A DNA stretch of 64,000 nt from an uncultured Nitrospira sp. GTDB taxonomy: Bacteria > Nitrospirota > Nitrospiria > Nitrospirales > Nitrospiraceae. The DNA lies in the NCBI GenBank assembly GCA_902500775.1, contig CABVRZ010000011.1, positions 42,522 to 106,521 of the forward strand, in the 5' to 3' direction. This document shows positions 20,224-31,905 of the stretch, in pieces; within the stretch, counting starts at the first letter, position 1; every line of letters begins with the position of its first letter. The position numbers were made by a program, and so were the translations under genes. The notes beneath the pieces are model-generated. The model was not told the origin of the DNA. It searched no databases and was given only the letters and a program-made list of their open reading frames with translations.

Positions 20224-21999
20224 TTAGGCCGTGAGTACCGTGTCTTTATCTTCCGGCGTCACTTTGGCGTCGCCAGATTGCTTCTTCTTCAACTCAGGTG
20301 GATCTTCTAGGATCATCTCATGGTTACATCCACCGGCAGGAATCATGGGATAACAATTCTCATAGGGATAGGTCGGGACATCCACAATCACAGGCTTATC
20401 CGTCGCGATCGCCTCTTTCAGCACACTATCGAGATCGCCGACCTTCTTCACCCGCAGCCCCACAGCCCCATAGGCGTCCGCCAGCTTGACGAAATCTGGA
20501 GTCGTATCCAAATAACTTGACGCGTAGCGTCCTTCGTAGAAGAGATCCTGCCATTGGCGTACCATCCCGTGGAACCCGTTGTTCAAGATGATGATCTTCA
20601 CCGGCAGCTTGCTGATCACAGCCGTGGCCATTTCCTGCATGTTCATCTGAATGCTGCCGTCCCCTGCAATGCAGAGCACCAGGCGATCACGGAAAGCCGC
20701 CTGCGCCCCCATCGCTGCAGGAAATCCGAACCCCATCGTGCCCAACCCGCCTGAGGTCAACCACCGGTTCGGTCTGGCCAGCTTGAAATACTGGGCGGCC
20801 CACATTTGGTGCTGACCGACATCGGTAGCGACAATCGGATCCCGGTCCTTCGTCAACTCATACAACCGCTTGACCACTTGCTGCGGCTTGATCGGTCCAT
20901 CCTTCTCCTGGTGATAGGTCAAGGGATGGGCCTGTTGCCATTCTCGGATCTGGTCCCACCACGGCCTACGAAGATCCTTCTGTTCGCCGTTGACCGTCGC
21001 GCGCAAAATTTGATTCAGCTCGCGTAGCACCGTCTTGCAATCGCCGACGATCGGGATGTCGACATGAATATTTTTCCGAATCGACGTCGGGTCAATATCG
21101 ACGTGGATCACTTTTGCATGGGGGCAGAACTCCGATACCTTCCCAGTCACCCGGTCATCAAACCTCGCACCAATCGCAATCACGAGATCGGAATAGTGCA
21201 TGGCCATGTTGGCTTGATACGTCCCATGCATCCCCAGCATCCCCAAGGACAGCGGATGTTCGCCCGGGAACACGCCAAGTCCCATCAGGGTCATATCAAC
21301 CGGGATCTGCGTCATCTCGGCCAACTCGAGCAACTCTTGCGAAGCACCTGAAAATACGACGCCGCCACCGACATAAAGAATCGGCTTTTTGGCCTTCATA
21401 ATCGCTTCAGCGGCCAGCTTGATCTGCCACTTATTGCCTTCGTATGTCGGGTTATACCCTCGGATTGAGACAGAATTCGGATACGTAAATTCCGCTTTGG
21501 CCATCGACACATCTTTCGGAATATCGACGAGCACCGGACCAGGACGGCCGGTCGTCGCAATATAAAATGCTTCCTTGATCGTCGCGGCTAAGTCGTTGAC
21601 ATCTTTGACGAGAAAATTATATTTTGTGCAGGGACGGCTCAACCCAATGTTGTCCGCTTCCTGGAACGCATCATTCCCGATCAAGCTCGTCGGCACCTGA
21701 CCGCTAAAGCAGACCACCGGCACCGAGTCCATATACGCATCAGCTAGCGCCGTGATGACGTTGGTCATCCCGGGGCCAGAGGTAACCAGACAGACGCCCG
21801 CCTTGCCCGTCGCCTTCGCATAACCTTCCGCCATATGGCCCGCACCCTGCTCATGGCGCGTCAAAATCACTTCAACATCTTTCTGCTGATGGAGCGTATC
21901 GAAAATCTTCAGGACAACTCCTCCGGGAAGTGCAAAGATGGTTTTCACACCTTCCCGCTTCAGACACTCGATGAAGATTTCAGCACCGGTGAGTTTCAT
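20224..21999 (-). CDS. ilvB: Acetolactate synthase large (catalytic) subunit
   Basis: IlvB joins pyruvate with pyruvate or 2-ketobutyrate using thiamine diphosphate and FAD. The 591-aa protein starts MKLTGAEIFIECLKREGVKT, with FALPGGVVLKIFDTL, the catalytic Glu in RHEQGAGHMAEGYAKATGK, and the ThDP-binding CIAGDGSIQMNMQEMATAV through ILNNGFHGMVRQWQ. I chose the ATG at 21999, which has GGGAGGAG in front of it, over a longer frame to 22059. It heads the ilvB-ilvN-ilvC group. The 235 bp upstream, before rnpB, hold no gene and probably its promoter. Confidence 0.96.
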   Translation of the reverse strand: MKLTGAEIFIECLKREGVKTIFALPGGVVLKIFDTLHQQKDVEVILTRHEQGAGHMAEGYAKATGKAGVCLVTSGPGMTNVITALADAYMDSVPVVCFSGQVPTSLIGNDAFQEADNIGLSRPCTKYNFLVKDVNDLAATIKEAFYIATTGRPGPVLVDIPKDVSMAKAEFTYPNSVSIRGYNPTYEGNKWQIKLAAEAIMKAKKPILYVGGGVVFSGASQELLELAEMTQIPVDMTLMGLGVFPGEHPLSLGMLGMHGTYQANMAMHYSDLVIAIGARFDDRVTGKVSEFCPHAKVIHVDIDPTSIRKNIHVDIPIVGDCKTVLRELNQILRATVNGEQKDLRRPWWDQIREWQQAHPLTYHQEKDGPIKPQQVVKRLYELTKDRDPIVATDVGQHQMWAAQYFKLARPNRWLTSGGLGTMGFGFPAAMGAQAAFRDRLVLCIAGDGSIQMNMQEMATAVISKLPVKIIILNNGFHGMVRQWQDLFYEGRYASSYLDTTPDFVKLADAYGAVGLRVKKVGDLDSVLKEAIATDKPVIVDVPTYPYENCYPMIPAGGCNHEMILEDPPELKKKQSGDAKVTPEDKDTVLTA

Positions 22000-22234
22000 G
22001 ACACTCCTCCCTCCAACCCCATGTGCAGAAGGCCTCCGATTAATCGTGAGACCTTGCAACAGCTCCCCCTACGGAAGCATGCATCATCGTGCACGAATGT
22101 GTTTGAAATCAAGGGGAAAGATTCTTGATCCTAGCATTCCCACATAGGAGCGTCAATATCGCCCTGTACGTTCCCAGCAACCAAGCCTAGAACGACGTCT
22201 CGACGCCTCATGAAGGATGCGCGTCGAATAAAGT

Positions 22235-22669
22235 GCGTGGAGGGAACACCTATAAGCCGGATTCTGTCCCGCAAAGAAGTCTCCCCCTTTGCATGGATGA
22301 TCATTTCTCTGGGATCCGAGTTACCTCGAACCTCAAGCGACCTACCCGAAGACCTCGACCGGGCCAGTCGGTGTGCAACACCCCGTGAGGAGCGCGGCAC
22401 ATGTCTTCCTATTTGGCCTTGCACCGGGCGACGCTTACCGTGCCGGTGATGTCACCACCCCCGCGGTGGGCTCTTACCCCACCGTTTCACCCTTACCTGA
22501 GCCGCAGCGATCAGATGGGATCCCATCGCCTTGGCCATCGGCGGTTTGATTTCTGTGGTGCTGGTGTCGGATTACTCCGCCTGGGAGTTACCCAGCGCCC
22601 TGCCCATGGAGTCCGGACTTTCCTCTCGGCGCCGAAGCCCCGAGCGACCATCCAGTCTTCCCCCCACGC
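22235..22669 (-). ncRNA. rnpB: RNase P RNA (bacterial type A)
   Basis: The minus strand reads GGCGCCGAGAGGAAAGTCCG followed by GACTCCATGGGCAGGGCG, the universal 5' core, and ends in the GACAGAATCCGGCTTATAGG block. Start GCGTGGGGGG pairs with the 3' CCCTCCACGC, giving P1 and fixing the ends. Length is about 435 nt. It is the catalytic RNA that matures tRNA 5' ends. Confidence 0.96.
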
Positions 22670-22675
22670 CGATTC

Positions 22676-22705
22676 AGTATAAAGGACGAGGATTGGTTGC
22701 GACAA
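22676..22705 (-). promoter_or_regulatory. Sigma70-type promoter of rnpB
   Basis: On the minus strand TTGTCG (22700-22705) and TATACT (22676-22681) are separated by 18 bp. The expected start, about 7 bases downstream, coincides with the first bases of P1 of the RNA. Confidence 0.75.
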
Positions 22706-22765
22706 GGAGACCGACTTGACGCATTCGAGGAGAAGGGGGCAACAAGAAGTAATAAAAAAACACCG

Positions 22766-23629
22766 CTATCTCCCGACTTCCGGCAAGGGAGCCGCCGGCA
22801 TCGAAGCCCGGTTTTGGTAGATCGCCATGGCTTCGGGCATCCACTCTTTCAATTGCTCGATACGCGTGTCGTGACTCGGATGGGTCGAGAGGAACTCAGA
22901 TTGCCCTCCCCCGCCAGACATCTGCCCCATCCGTTCCCAGAGCGCCACCGATTCGCGAGGGTCATACCCTGCGTCGGCCGCCAGAAGAATCCCGATATAG
23001 TCCGCCTCCGATTCATGTTTACGGCTGAAGGGCAGCAATACACCGACCTGCGCGCCAGCCCCCAGTGCCGCCATCGCCGCCTGACCAATCATCGGATTCT
23101 TACTACTGATCCCGATCGCCGCACCAACCACTTGCATCCCGATATTCGCCACCTGCCCTTGACTCATGCGCTCGGCCCCATGCCGAGCCAAGGCATGCAC
23201 CACTTCATGCCCCATCACCGCCGCTAACCCCGCCTCTGTCTTGGCCATGGGGAAAATGCCTGTGTAGACCGCCATCTTCCCGCCAGGGAGCGCAAAGGCA
23301 TTGGCGGTCTTGTCATCCTTGATCACTGTCACTTCCCATTGGAACTGCTGCGCCATCTCGGCATATTTTGACCGTTTGGCGGCTTCAACAATGCGCGCTG
23401 CGACCCGTTTGACTGGCTCGATCTCGCGGGGGTCCTGCGAGGGCCTCATTTTCGGATCACTTCTGACTTGGTTATATGCCTGTGCCCCCATCTGCACTTC
23501 TTGTCCGACCGATGTCATCAGTAGCTGCGACCGACCGGTATAGGGATTCGTCTGACAGCCGACCATTCCGATTCCGCCTCCAATGAGACAGATCATCGTT
23601 ATGGTATGTACGAACCGATGGGCTTGCAT
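22766..23629 (-). CDS. M48-family metalloprotease lipoprotein
   Basis: The 287-aa product has a lipoprotein signal (MQAHRFVHTITMICLIGGGI then GMVGC with the lipidated Cys) and a zinc protease motif, VMGHEVVHALARHGAE (HExxH), with the third ligand in HESEADYIGILLAADAGYD. It resembles BepA/LoiP, periplasmic proteases that clear misassembled outer-membrane proteins. The C-terminal FLSTHPSHDTRIEQLKEW is also typical. The ATG at 23629 has GGAGG upstream. Confidence 0.93.
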   Translation of the reverse strand: MQAHRFVHTITMICLIGGGIGMVGCQTNPYTGRSQLLMTSVGQEVQMGAQAYNQVRSDPKMRPSQDPREIEPVKRVAARIVEAAKRSKYAEMAQQFQWEVTVIKDDKTANAFALPGGKMAVYTGIFPMAKTEAGLAAVMGHEVVHALARHGAERMSQGQVANIGMQVVGAAIGISSKNPMIGQAAMAALGAGAQVGVLLPFSRKHESEADYIGILLAADAGYDPRESVALWERMGQMSGGGGQSEFLSTHPSHDTRIEQLKEWMPEAMAIYQNRASMPAAPLPEVGR

Positions 23630-23744
23630 CTTCAATCCTCCAGCCAAAAGACTTCCGCAGTCATCCACGCAAGATTGACCACTCGACATTCGATTGGTAG
23701 ATTACCGCGCCCTAGACATGATTTCTAGGGGGACCTGACGCGCC

Positions 23745-24410
23745 ATGACCACATCACATTCACGAAACGCCATCGAGCGCATCGGCATTGACGAATCCGG
23801 TAAGGGCGATTACTTCGGACCCCTCGTCATCGCCGCGGTATTTGTGAATGCGACGACGCAGCGTGAACTCAAGCTGATGGAGGTTCGCGATAGTAAGAAA
23901 ATAGCCGACGCTCGAATCTTGGAACTGGCGCCTGATATCAAGACCATCTGTCCGCACAGCGTCGTCGCCATCGGACCACGAAAGTACAATGAACTCTATG
24001 CCAAGATTAGAAACTTGAATCGCTTACTCGCCTGGGGCCACGCCAAGGCACTGGAAACGTTGCTCGAGCGAGGCGTCACCTGCGAGCGGGCCATTTCCGA
24101 CCAATTTGGGGATGAGCGACTGATTCTCAACGCGTTACAAGAGAAGGGGCGAATGATTGTCCTGGAGCAGCGCACAAAAGCCGAATCAGACCTCGCCGTG
24201 GCCGCCTCGTCGATTCTTGCCAGGGCGGAGTTTCTGATTCGGCTCAAACGGCTCTCCAGTGAAGTAGGGACAACTCTGCCGAAAGGCGCCTCACCAGCCG
24301 TCGAACTTGCCGCGAAGATGGTCATCAAGAAACATGGGCAGGACCGATTGGGATCGGTCGCGAAGCTGCATTTCAAGACCACTAAGGTAGTGCTGGCAAA
24401 CCTGATCTGA
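23745..24410 (+). CDS. rnhC: Ribonuclease HIII-type enzyme lacking the N-terminal domain
   Basis: RNase HIII removes RNA from RNA-DNA hybrids. The motif RIGIDESGKGDYFGPLVIAA is the HIII/HII signature with catalytic Asp-Glu, and GPRKYNELYAKIRNLNRLLAWGHAKA is specific to the HIII branch. Later acids are in ISDQFGDERL and KAESDLAVAASSILARAEFL. At 221 aa it lacks the ~80-residue TBP-like substrate-binding domain of Bacillus HIII. It is transcribed away from the M48 gene. Confidence 0.85.
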   Translation: MTTSHSRNAIERIGIDESGKGDYFGPLVIAAVFVNATTQRELKLMEVRDSKKIADARILELAPDIKTICPHSVVAIGPRKYNELYAKIRNLNRLLAWGHAKALETLLERGVTCERAISDQFGDERLILNALQEKGRMIVLEQRTKAESDLAVAASSILARAEFLIRLKRLSSEVGTTLPKGASPAVELAAKMVIKKHGQDRLGSVAKLHFKTTKVVLANLI

Positions 24411-24520
24411 ATTCCCTGCCTAGACAATCAGTGTCAAAACCAGCGTCTCTCCCCCCATTCCTCTCCTTGTGCTCGATGAGGCGCTTTGATAGGTTGTACG
24501 ACTCCGAAGAGGACTAGCTA

Positions 24521-25036
24521 ATGAGTACGCTCCAAGTGATGATAGTGGCTCTGGCGGTCCTACAGACCGCATGTATTGGCCACAGAACGTATACCGAGCA
24601 AGAACAGTCCACGCTCGCGCAAACGAAAACCATCTGGGTTGACATTCTCAGCGACACCCGATCGTTCCCACTCGGGACAACGAGCATCATCGAGAGGGTG
24701 GAACTCGACGTCAAAGACAAACTCACGCGAGCAGGATTCACCGTCGTACCAGATCAGTCTGCAGCCGATGCCGTTCTGCAACTGGCATTTGACTTCTCAG
24801 ATAGAAGACACCGAGACGAGCTCGCAAGCAGCTATGAGAGCGCGTATCGACATGAGGCCCATTCCATTCACGTCGGTGCGAGTCTGGATCATAAAACGGT
24901 GGGACACTTGTTATGGCATGGCGAGTCGGTCTCGCCCCCCTACGATTTGAACCTCTCCCATTCCACTATCATCAGAGACATCGATTTGGACGTCCTGCAA
25001 GCGCTCTTCAAATCAACGACACCTGCCAAGCACTAA
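24521..25036 (+). CDS. Predicted lipoprotein, unknown function
   Basis: The 171-aa product starts MSTLQVMIVALAVLQTACIG, a lipoprotein signal with Cys18. The mature part (IWVDILSDTRSFPLGTTSII...DVKDKLTRAGFTVVPDQSAA, DAVLQLAFDFSD) resembles small outer-membrane lipoproteins that fold as alternating strands and helices. I recognise no named family. It stands alone between rnhC and an IS fragment; a promoter would lie in 24411-24520. Confidence 0.7.
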   Translation: MSTLQVMIVALAVLQTACIGHRTYTEQEQSTLAQTKTIWVDILSDTRSFPLGTTSIIERVELDVKDKLTRAGFTVVPDQSAADAVLQLAFDFSDRRHRDELASSYESAYRHEAHSIHVGASLDHKTVGHLLWHGESVSPPYDLNLSHSTIIRDIDLDVLQALFKSTTPAKH

Positions 25037-25110
25037 TTTTGATCTGAGAGATGAACGAGGGGCACACATGTGAACCAGGGTGGGCAAATGACGAAGCACG
25101 TCGGCCCCCT

Positions 25111-25532
25111 CTACCACATAGGTATCACTATGTGGCCTGTCACAGATGATTGTGGACTGATGCGCCGAGACGGATCACCGTATTTCCACTTCACGGTCGT
25201 GGGGGCCGTATTGTAGTGCCGGATATAGCGCAGCAGTTTCTTCTCGAGGTCTTTGACCGACGTGAAGACACCACGCGCGATGACATCGCGCTCGATCTTG
25301 GCGAACCAGAGCTCGACCTGGTTGAGCCACGATGAGTAGGTCGGCGTGAAATGCAGATGCACGATCGCGTGGGTCTGCAGAAACTCGGTGACTCGGTTGG
25401 TTTTGTGGGCCGAGAGGTTATCGGCAATGACGTGAATCTCTTGCACTGGGGGTTGACGAGCCACGCGGTCCGTCAGGAAGGCGGTGAATTGCTCGGAGGT
25501 GTGTCGGCCGGCCGTCTTGCCGAGTACTAGTT
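25111..25532 (-). pseudogene. 3' fragment of an IS630-type transposase
   Basis: The frame from about 25532 encodes VLGKTAGRHTSEQFTAFLTD, then VQEIHVIADNLSAHKTN (catalytic Asp), FTPTYSSWLNQVELWFAKIE (catalytic Glu) and a normal C-terminus ending IVIPMW. The first third of the protein is missing: 5' of 25532 the sequence turns into a WD40 gene fragment. It is a different lineage from the element at 3620. The 3' end holds a hairpin CCACATAG/CTATGTGG (25117-25138). Confidence 0.88.
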
Positions 25533-25970
25533 CGGTTCACACACGAGGACACCGTTGTAGCGACCACCTTCAACACCGCAGGAACCAAGATCGTCACTGC
25601 TTCCGTCGACAAGACCGCTGGAGTCTGGGATGCGGCGACAGGGAAGGAGCTGGCTCGGTTCATGCCCGAGGGGGAAGTCAGCTCTGCCGCCTTCAATGCC
25701 GACGCCACCAAGGTCATCACGACTTCTAATGACAAGACTGCCAGAGTCTGGGATGTCCGTTGGTTAACTCAATATCGTGGACAGCCATTGATTGAGCGGG
25801 TTTGTCAGGAGAAACTCATCGGGGCCAGTCACATCACTGCAAAAGACATCGAGATTATCCCGCTCCTTAGCGGCCGTGAAGGTGAAGACGTCTGCGATCC
25901 ACCGTCATGGTTTTCCCAACTCGCGAAAAGCCTGAGGTTTAGCCATAAACCAGCAACTAGCCAGAACTAG
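25533..25970 (+). pseudogene. C-terminal fragment of a WD40-repeat protein
   Basis: From 25533 the plus strand reads RFTHEDTVVATTFNTAGTKI then VTASVDKTAGVWDAATGKEL, one WD repeat, followed by a second (VSSAAFNADATKVITTSNDK, TARVWDV). The tail LIERVCQEKLIGASHITAKD to the stop at 25970 is the kind found after WD40 propellers in large signalling proteins. There is no start and the 5' part is lost where the IS630 fragment begins, so this is a relic. Confidence 0.82.
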
Positions 25971-26033
25971 GCCGTGGTTCTGATTGGTGAGATATTGACT
26001 TTGAATGGGCTGTCGTAGGTACCTGTATGGTCG

Positions 26034-26810
26034 TTAGACCGACTCTCCCACTTCCATATCCGCTTTTCTCGCCTCACTGAGGGCTGACGCGCTTTCCTTG
26101 GCCGGTTCCCCTTCCCAGTAGAGAATCCGCCGGCAATAGGGGCAGAGATGGAGGTCGTCTGATCGCCTCACCTGGGCGATAAGTTGTGGCGGGATTTGCA
26201 AACGGCATCCGATACACATGCCAGCACGGACGGCCGCCAAGGGCTGATCTTTTCTGGTGGCCTTCACCTGATTGTACCGGTCAAGAAGGCTCTTCTCTAC
26301 TTTCCCCGCCGCGTCGCGATAGTCGGTTTCCAGTCGCGCCAGCTCCTTCGCCAGCTCCTTATCCTGCGTATCCAGTCCCTGTTTTTCTTGAGCGAAGACA
26401 GTGGCGTGCGTCTGCTGTTTCTCCTGCAGCTCTTTGGCGGATTTCTGGAGTTCGTCGATCTTGTCCATCGCTACTAAAATCTTTTCCTCGAACTCACCGC
26501 GTTTCTTGTTCGCCAGCTCAATCTCAAACAGATGCGCCTGATATTCTTTGTTGGTCTTCAGGCTCGCTGCATGTGACTTCATCTTCTCCGTCTGCGCTTC
26601 ATGCACCTCGAGGTCTTTTTCATACGTGCGCCGCTCCTTGGTGGCCACATCGACTGCGGCTTTTGTGTCGGCCAGAGCCTGGGTCACTTCTCGTAGAGGC
26701 GTTTCGGCGACGTGAAGACGTTCGGGGATTTTTCGGCGAAGTTCGGTGATCTCCATGATCCGGAGATCGAGTTTTTGTAGTTCGATGAGTGGGGACAGTT
26801 TCTGATTCAC
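26034..26810 (-). CDS. Coiled-coil C4 zinc-ribbon protein
   Basis: From the GTG at 26808-26810, with GGAAAGG upstream, the product is 258 aa. A long coiled coil spans about residues 5-180 (rich in K, E, L, Q). A zinc ribbon then follows: RAGMCIGCRLQIPPQLIAQV and LHLCPYCRRILYW, two CxxC pairs. Such proteins (often labelled DUF164/C4-type zinc ribbon) are thought to bind nucleic acids or act as adaptors; function is unproven. It follows the tRNA gene and rpoD on the same strand. Confidence 0.87.
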   Translation of the reverse strand: MNQKLSPLIELQKLDLRIMEITELRRKIPERLHVAETPLREVTQALADTKAAVDVATKERRTYEKDLEVHEAQTEKMKSHAASLKTNKEYQAHLFEIELANKKRGEFEEKILVAMDKIDELQKSAKELQEKQQTHATVFAQEKQGLDTQDKELAKELARLETDYRDAAGKVEKSLLDRYNQVKATRKDQPLAAVRAGMCIGCRLQIPPQLIAQVRRSDDLHLCPYCRRILYWEGEPAKESASALSEARKADMEVGESV

Positions 26811-26863
26811 CGTATCCTTTCCATCAGTGCTGGAGCACTGAAGGCGCGAGAAATGCATCCGGC

Positions 26864-26940
26864 TGGTGGGCCCACTAGGACTTGAACCTAGGACCAGCTG
26901 ATTATGAGTCAGCCGCTCTAACCACCTGAGCTATGGGCCC
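26864..26940 (-). tRNA. tRNA with CAU anticodon (Met, or Ile2 after lysidine modification)
   Basis: A full cloverleaf is readable on the minus strand: acceptor GGGCCCA/TGGGCCC, D arm, anticodon loop CTCATAA with CAT at 26904-26906, T arm GGTTCAAGTCC and an encoded CCA (26864-26866). The sequence cannot tell elongator Met from the Ile2 isoacceptor, where TilS modifies C34. GTTCAAGTCC matches E. coli Ile2 better than its Met tRNA, but this is weak. It is not the initiator type, since the first base pair forms. Confidence 0.93.
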
Positions 26941-27074
26941 TTTTCGGAATGGTCATGGTTCACGATCAGGTCGAGTCTAAAAATGGCCTCACTCTGACGA
27001 AACCATCAGTTTCGCGCGAATTCTAGGCCGACCTTCCGAACGGAGTCAAATCACTCCGCCGTGAGTACTGCCAG

Positions 27075-28889
<1,815 letters not shown>

Positions 28890-28891
28890 GA

Positions 28892-30748
28892 CTACTCCTT
28901 CACCAAAGTCACCACGCCGGCGCTCAGCGTGCCGGCTTTCCGCATCCGTACTTCATTAATCTGCACGTTCAAGTTCCCCGCGTCATCCGTTCGGCCTTCA
29001 CGTTCCGCCGCTTTCAGACGCTCAATCAGATCCCTCAGCACATATTCCGTCTGTTTACGATCGAGATTCTCCAAACAGGCCTGGATATGGGCCGGAATAT
29101 CATCGAAATAATCCTCGCGCATGGATAACTCCGTCGCCAAGGCTCCACAGTCGGAATCATTCGCTGCCTCATCTAGGAGGGGTCTGAGACTGATCAGTCC
29201 CTCGCGATCCACATGCATGAGGGCCATCTCGACCAGCTTTCGTCCAGGCGTCAGGGTAAACGACTCCGGTTTCAGGCGACGCACGTCAGCAGGAGACAGT
29301 TTCCCCTGCAGCAACAGGAGCAACAGATCCCGTTCTTCAGGCAATCCTTTAAACAACGCCGTCAGAGAAATCCCCTGTGTAGACGCCATGCGTGGTGAGA
29401 CCACACCCGATTTCGGCTGAGCTGACAGCGTCGGATAACGTTCGATCAGCCGAGCCTCGCTGATCTTCAGCCGTTCAGCAACGATCCTCATCCGCTCCTG
29501 CCGCTCGATCGGATGCTCGCTCTTCTGCAAGATACGCAAGACTTCGTCGACGCGTCGGATCCGGCTCTCAACTGAACCAGGATCGGCCTGGTCGATCGTG
29601 TGATTCAGCGCATAGTCCAACAGACTGGGCGCCACTGCTTCCAACTGAGTGAATCCATCTGCACCAGCCTTCCGAACAAACGTATCTGGATCCTCCCCTG
29701 CCGGCAGCGTGACGACTTTGACGCTTAAGCCACTGTTCACAAAAAGATCCAACCCTCGCAACGCTGCCCGCACACCGGCTGCATCCGGGTCAAAAAGTAA
29801 TACGACCCGCTCGGCAAATCGCCGTAGAACTTGTACATGCTCAGCGGTTAGGGCTGTCCCCAAGGTCGCCACCGTATGGGTGAGCCCAACCTGGTGGAGT
29901 GCGATGGCGTCGAAATACCCTTCGACCACGATCACCGTCTTGGTTCGAACAATGGCTTCGCGCGCCTGATCAAAAGCAAATAGTGTCTGTCCCTTTTTGA
30001 ATAGCGGCGTATCGGGAGAATTGAGATATTTGGGCATACCGTCGCCCAACACACGACCGCCGAATCCCACCACACGCTTGCGCAGGTCGGTAATGGTGAA
30101 CATGAGCCGCCCATGGAACTTGTCGTAGTACCCACTGCCGTTTGTTCGTGGGGTGATAAGCCCAGCAGCCATGCTATCGCTCGCCGAAAACCCTTTTCGA
30201 GCAAGGAACTTGCCGAGCCCTTCCCAATCTGAAGAGGAGACACCAAGCCGGAACGTTTCCACGGTCGATTGTTGGATCCCTCGCTTGAGAAGGTACTCCC
30301 GAGCCGTTGCCCCAAGCTGAGGCTCGCGAAGATTCGCTTGAAACCACGTCAGCGCAGCTTGGTTCATCTCTTCAATGCGATGCGCCTGTCCGCGTTGCCC
30401 TCGCTCTGCAGGCGATTCCTCGACCGCGATCCCCACCTTATCGCCCAACTCACGCAACACTTCAGGGAAGGTCGCGCCAGTCATTTTACTCAAAAAAGCG
30501 AACACGTCCCCCCCGGCCTTACAACCGAAGCAATAAAACATTTGCTTGGTAGAACTGACCGAAAATGATGGGCTCTTTTCCTGATGAAAGGGGCACAATC
30601 CCACGAGATTCTGGCCGGCCCGCCTTAATGAGACATGCTGGCCCACGACATCTGCAATATCCACCCGATCTCGTATTCGATTCTTGATTTCGTCGGAAAT
30701 CAGGCCTCGGCCCACGAGAGTCTCCACTCCTACATTCCCGTCGCGCAC
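28892..30748 (-). CDS. dnaG: DNA primase
   Basis: DnaG makes RNA primers at the replication fork. The N-terminal CHC2 zinc finger is [20 protein letters not shown] then YCFGCKAGG. The catalytic TOPRIM core includes [20 protein letters not shown] with Glu and [20 protein letters not shown] with DxD. The C-terminal helicase-binding part follows. The 618-aa frame has about 15 residues before [20 protein letters not shown], so the true start may be slightly downstream. Gene order dnaG-rpoD is the usual macromolecular-synthesis arrangement. Confidence 0.97.
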   Translation of the reverse strand: MRDGNVGVETLVGRGLISDEIKNRIRDRVDIADVVGQHVSLRRAGQNLVGLCPFHQEKSPSFSVSSTKQMFYCFGCKAGGDVFAFLSKMTGATFPEVLRELGDKVGIAVEESPAERGQRGQAHRIEEMNQAALTWFQANLREPQLGATAREYLLKRGIQQSTVETFRLGVSSSDWEGLGKFLARKGFSASDSMAAGLITPRTNGSGYYDKFHGRLMFTITDLRKRVVGFGGRVLGDGMPKYLNSPDTPLFKKGQTLFAFDQAREAIVRTKTVIVVEGYFDAIALHQVGLTHTVATLGTALTAEHVQVLRRFAERVVLLFDPDAAGVRAALRGLDLFVNSGLSVKVVTLPAGEDPDTFVRKAGADGFTQLEAVAPSLLDYALNHTIDQADPGSVESRIRRVDEVLRILQKSEHPIERQERMRIVAERLKISEARLIERYPTLSAQPKSGVVSPRMASTQGISLTALFKGLPEERDLLLLLLQGKLSPADVRRLKPESFTLTPGRKLVEMALMHVDREGLISLRPLLDEAANDSDCGALATELSMREDYFDDIPAHIQACLENLDRKQTEYVLRDLIERLKAAEREGRTDDAGNLNVQINEVRMRKAGTLSAGVVTLVKE

Positions 30749-30837
30749 GACCTGACGAGCTGGGTACTAAGTAATCGGAATTATTGACCGGTCAGATTAA
30801 CAGACGAGTGGAAAACCTGTCAATTCGTCGTCTTCTC

Positions 30838-31182
30838 TCAGCCTGGAGGCCAGCTCATCTGCCGTCCACCCATGACATGAAAATGAAGGTGGAACACGGT
30901 TTGTCCCCCGTCTCGTCCGGTGTTGGCCACCAAGCGGAACCCCGAACCGGCTAGCCCTTTGTCGTTCGCAACCTTCCTGCAAGTCAGGAGCAACCTCGCC
31001 AGTAATGGCTGGTCTATCTCGCCTAAGTCTTGAACAGACACCACATGGCGTTTCGGTATCACGAGCGTATGGACCGGTGCTTGAGGATTGATATCGTCAA
31101 AAGCCAGCGTGTCCGCATCCTCGTGCACCAACTTCGCCGGAATCTTCTTCTCCACAATCTTGCAAAACAGACAGTCGCTCAT
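30838..31182 (-). CDS. HIT-family nucleotide hydrolase
   Basis: A 114-aa HIT (histidine triad) protein: start MSDCLFCKIVEKKIPAKLVH with a CxxC, FDDINPQAPVHTLVIPKRHV, then the active site VFHLHFHVMGGRQMSWPPG. This is the HINT branch that cleaves nucleoside phosphoramidates or adenylates. I chose the ATG at 31182, with GGGAGAGG just upstream, over one 5 codons earlier. It closes the histidine gene run. Confidence 0.94.
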   Translation of the reverse strand: MSDCLFCKIVEKKIPAKLVHEDADTLAFDDINPQAPVHTLVIPKRHVVSVQDLGEIDQPLLARLLLTCRKVANDKGLAGSGFRLVANTGRDGGQTVFHLHFHVMGGRQMSWPPG

Positions 31183-31232
31183 ATCAACCTCTCCCACTCC
31201 TGATCGATCTCGCCGCTCACTCCACCAGCAGG

Positions 31233-31901
31233 CTATTTCTCCGGCCGTAGGCCGGATTTCCCAAATCTTCGCCCTAGCTCTTCATAAATGTCCTGCAAGG
31301 ATACGCCATGGTACCCCAGCACCATCAGGGTGTGAAAAAAGAGGTCGGCCACCTCGTACACGATTTCCTCTTTCTTGCCACCTTTCGACGCCAACAACAC
31401 CTCTCCCGCTTCTTCCGCGACCTTTTTCAGGATTTTGTCCTGCCCCCCCTCGAACAGCTTCGTCGTATAGGAGCCGGCCTGGGGATGGGAGCGGCGCTCG
31501 ATGATTGTCCGAAGAACTCCCTCAAGAATTCCCCCCTGCGCATCCTCTGAACCTGATCCCACAGTCCCGCCCGATTCATCCAGGCGAGAAAAGAAGCAGG
31601 CCCGTTCACCGGTATGACAGGTGGGTCCGATTGGTTGAGCCTTGACCAGAATGGTGTCGCGGTCACAATCGACAAACAGTTCTCTCACGGAAAGCGTATG
31701 GCCAGACGTTTCCCCCTTCTCCCACAGCTTGTTTCTGGAGCGGCTCCAAAAATGCACTTTTCTGGTCGCAACCGTCTTGGTCAGCGCCTCTTGATTCATG
31801 TACCCGAGCATCAAAACCGTCCCATCGAGCCAGTCTTGCACCACAGCAGGAAGCAAGCCTTGCTCATCGAATTTGAATGAGTCACCCGTTGCCTGATTCA
31901 T
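31233..31901 (-). CDS. hisIE: Bifunctional phosphoribosyl-AMP cyclohydrolase / phosphoribosyl-ATP pyrophosphatase
   Basis: The 222-aa protein joins steps 2 and 3 of histidine synthesis. The HisI half (1-115) has VLMLGYMNQEALTKTVATRK, VHFWSRSRNKLWEKGETSGH, the metal/active-site VDCDRDTILVK and CHTGERACFF. The HisE half (about 125-205) has LRTIIERRSHPQAGSYTTKL and KVAEEAGEVLLASKGGKKEE. It follows hisF by 4 bp. Confidence 0.97.
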   Translation of the reverse strand: MNQATGDSFKFDEQGLLPAVVQDWLDGTVLMLGYMNQEALTKTVATRKVHFWSRSRNKLWEKGETSGHTLSVRELFVDCDRDTILVKAQPIGPTCHTGERACFFSRLDESGGTVGSGSEDAQGGILEGVLRTIIERRSHPQAGSYTTKLFEGGQDKILKKVAEEAGEVLLASKGGKKEEIVYEVADLFFHTLMVLGYHGVSLQDIYEELGRRFGKSGLRPEK

Positions 31902-31905
31902 AGAT

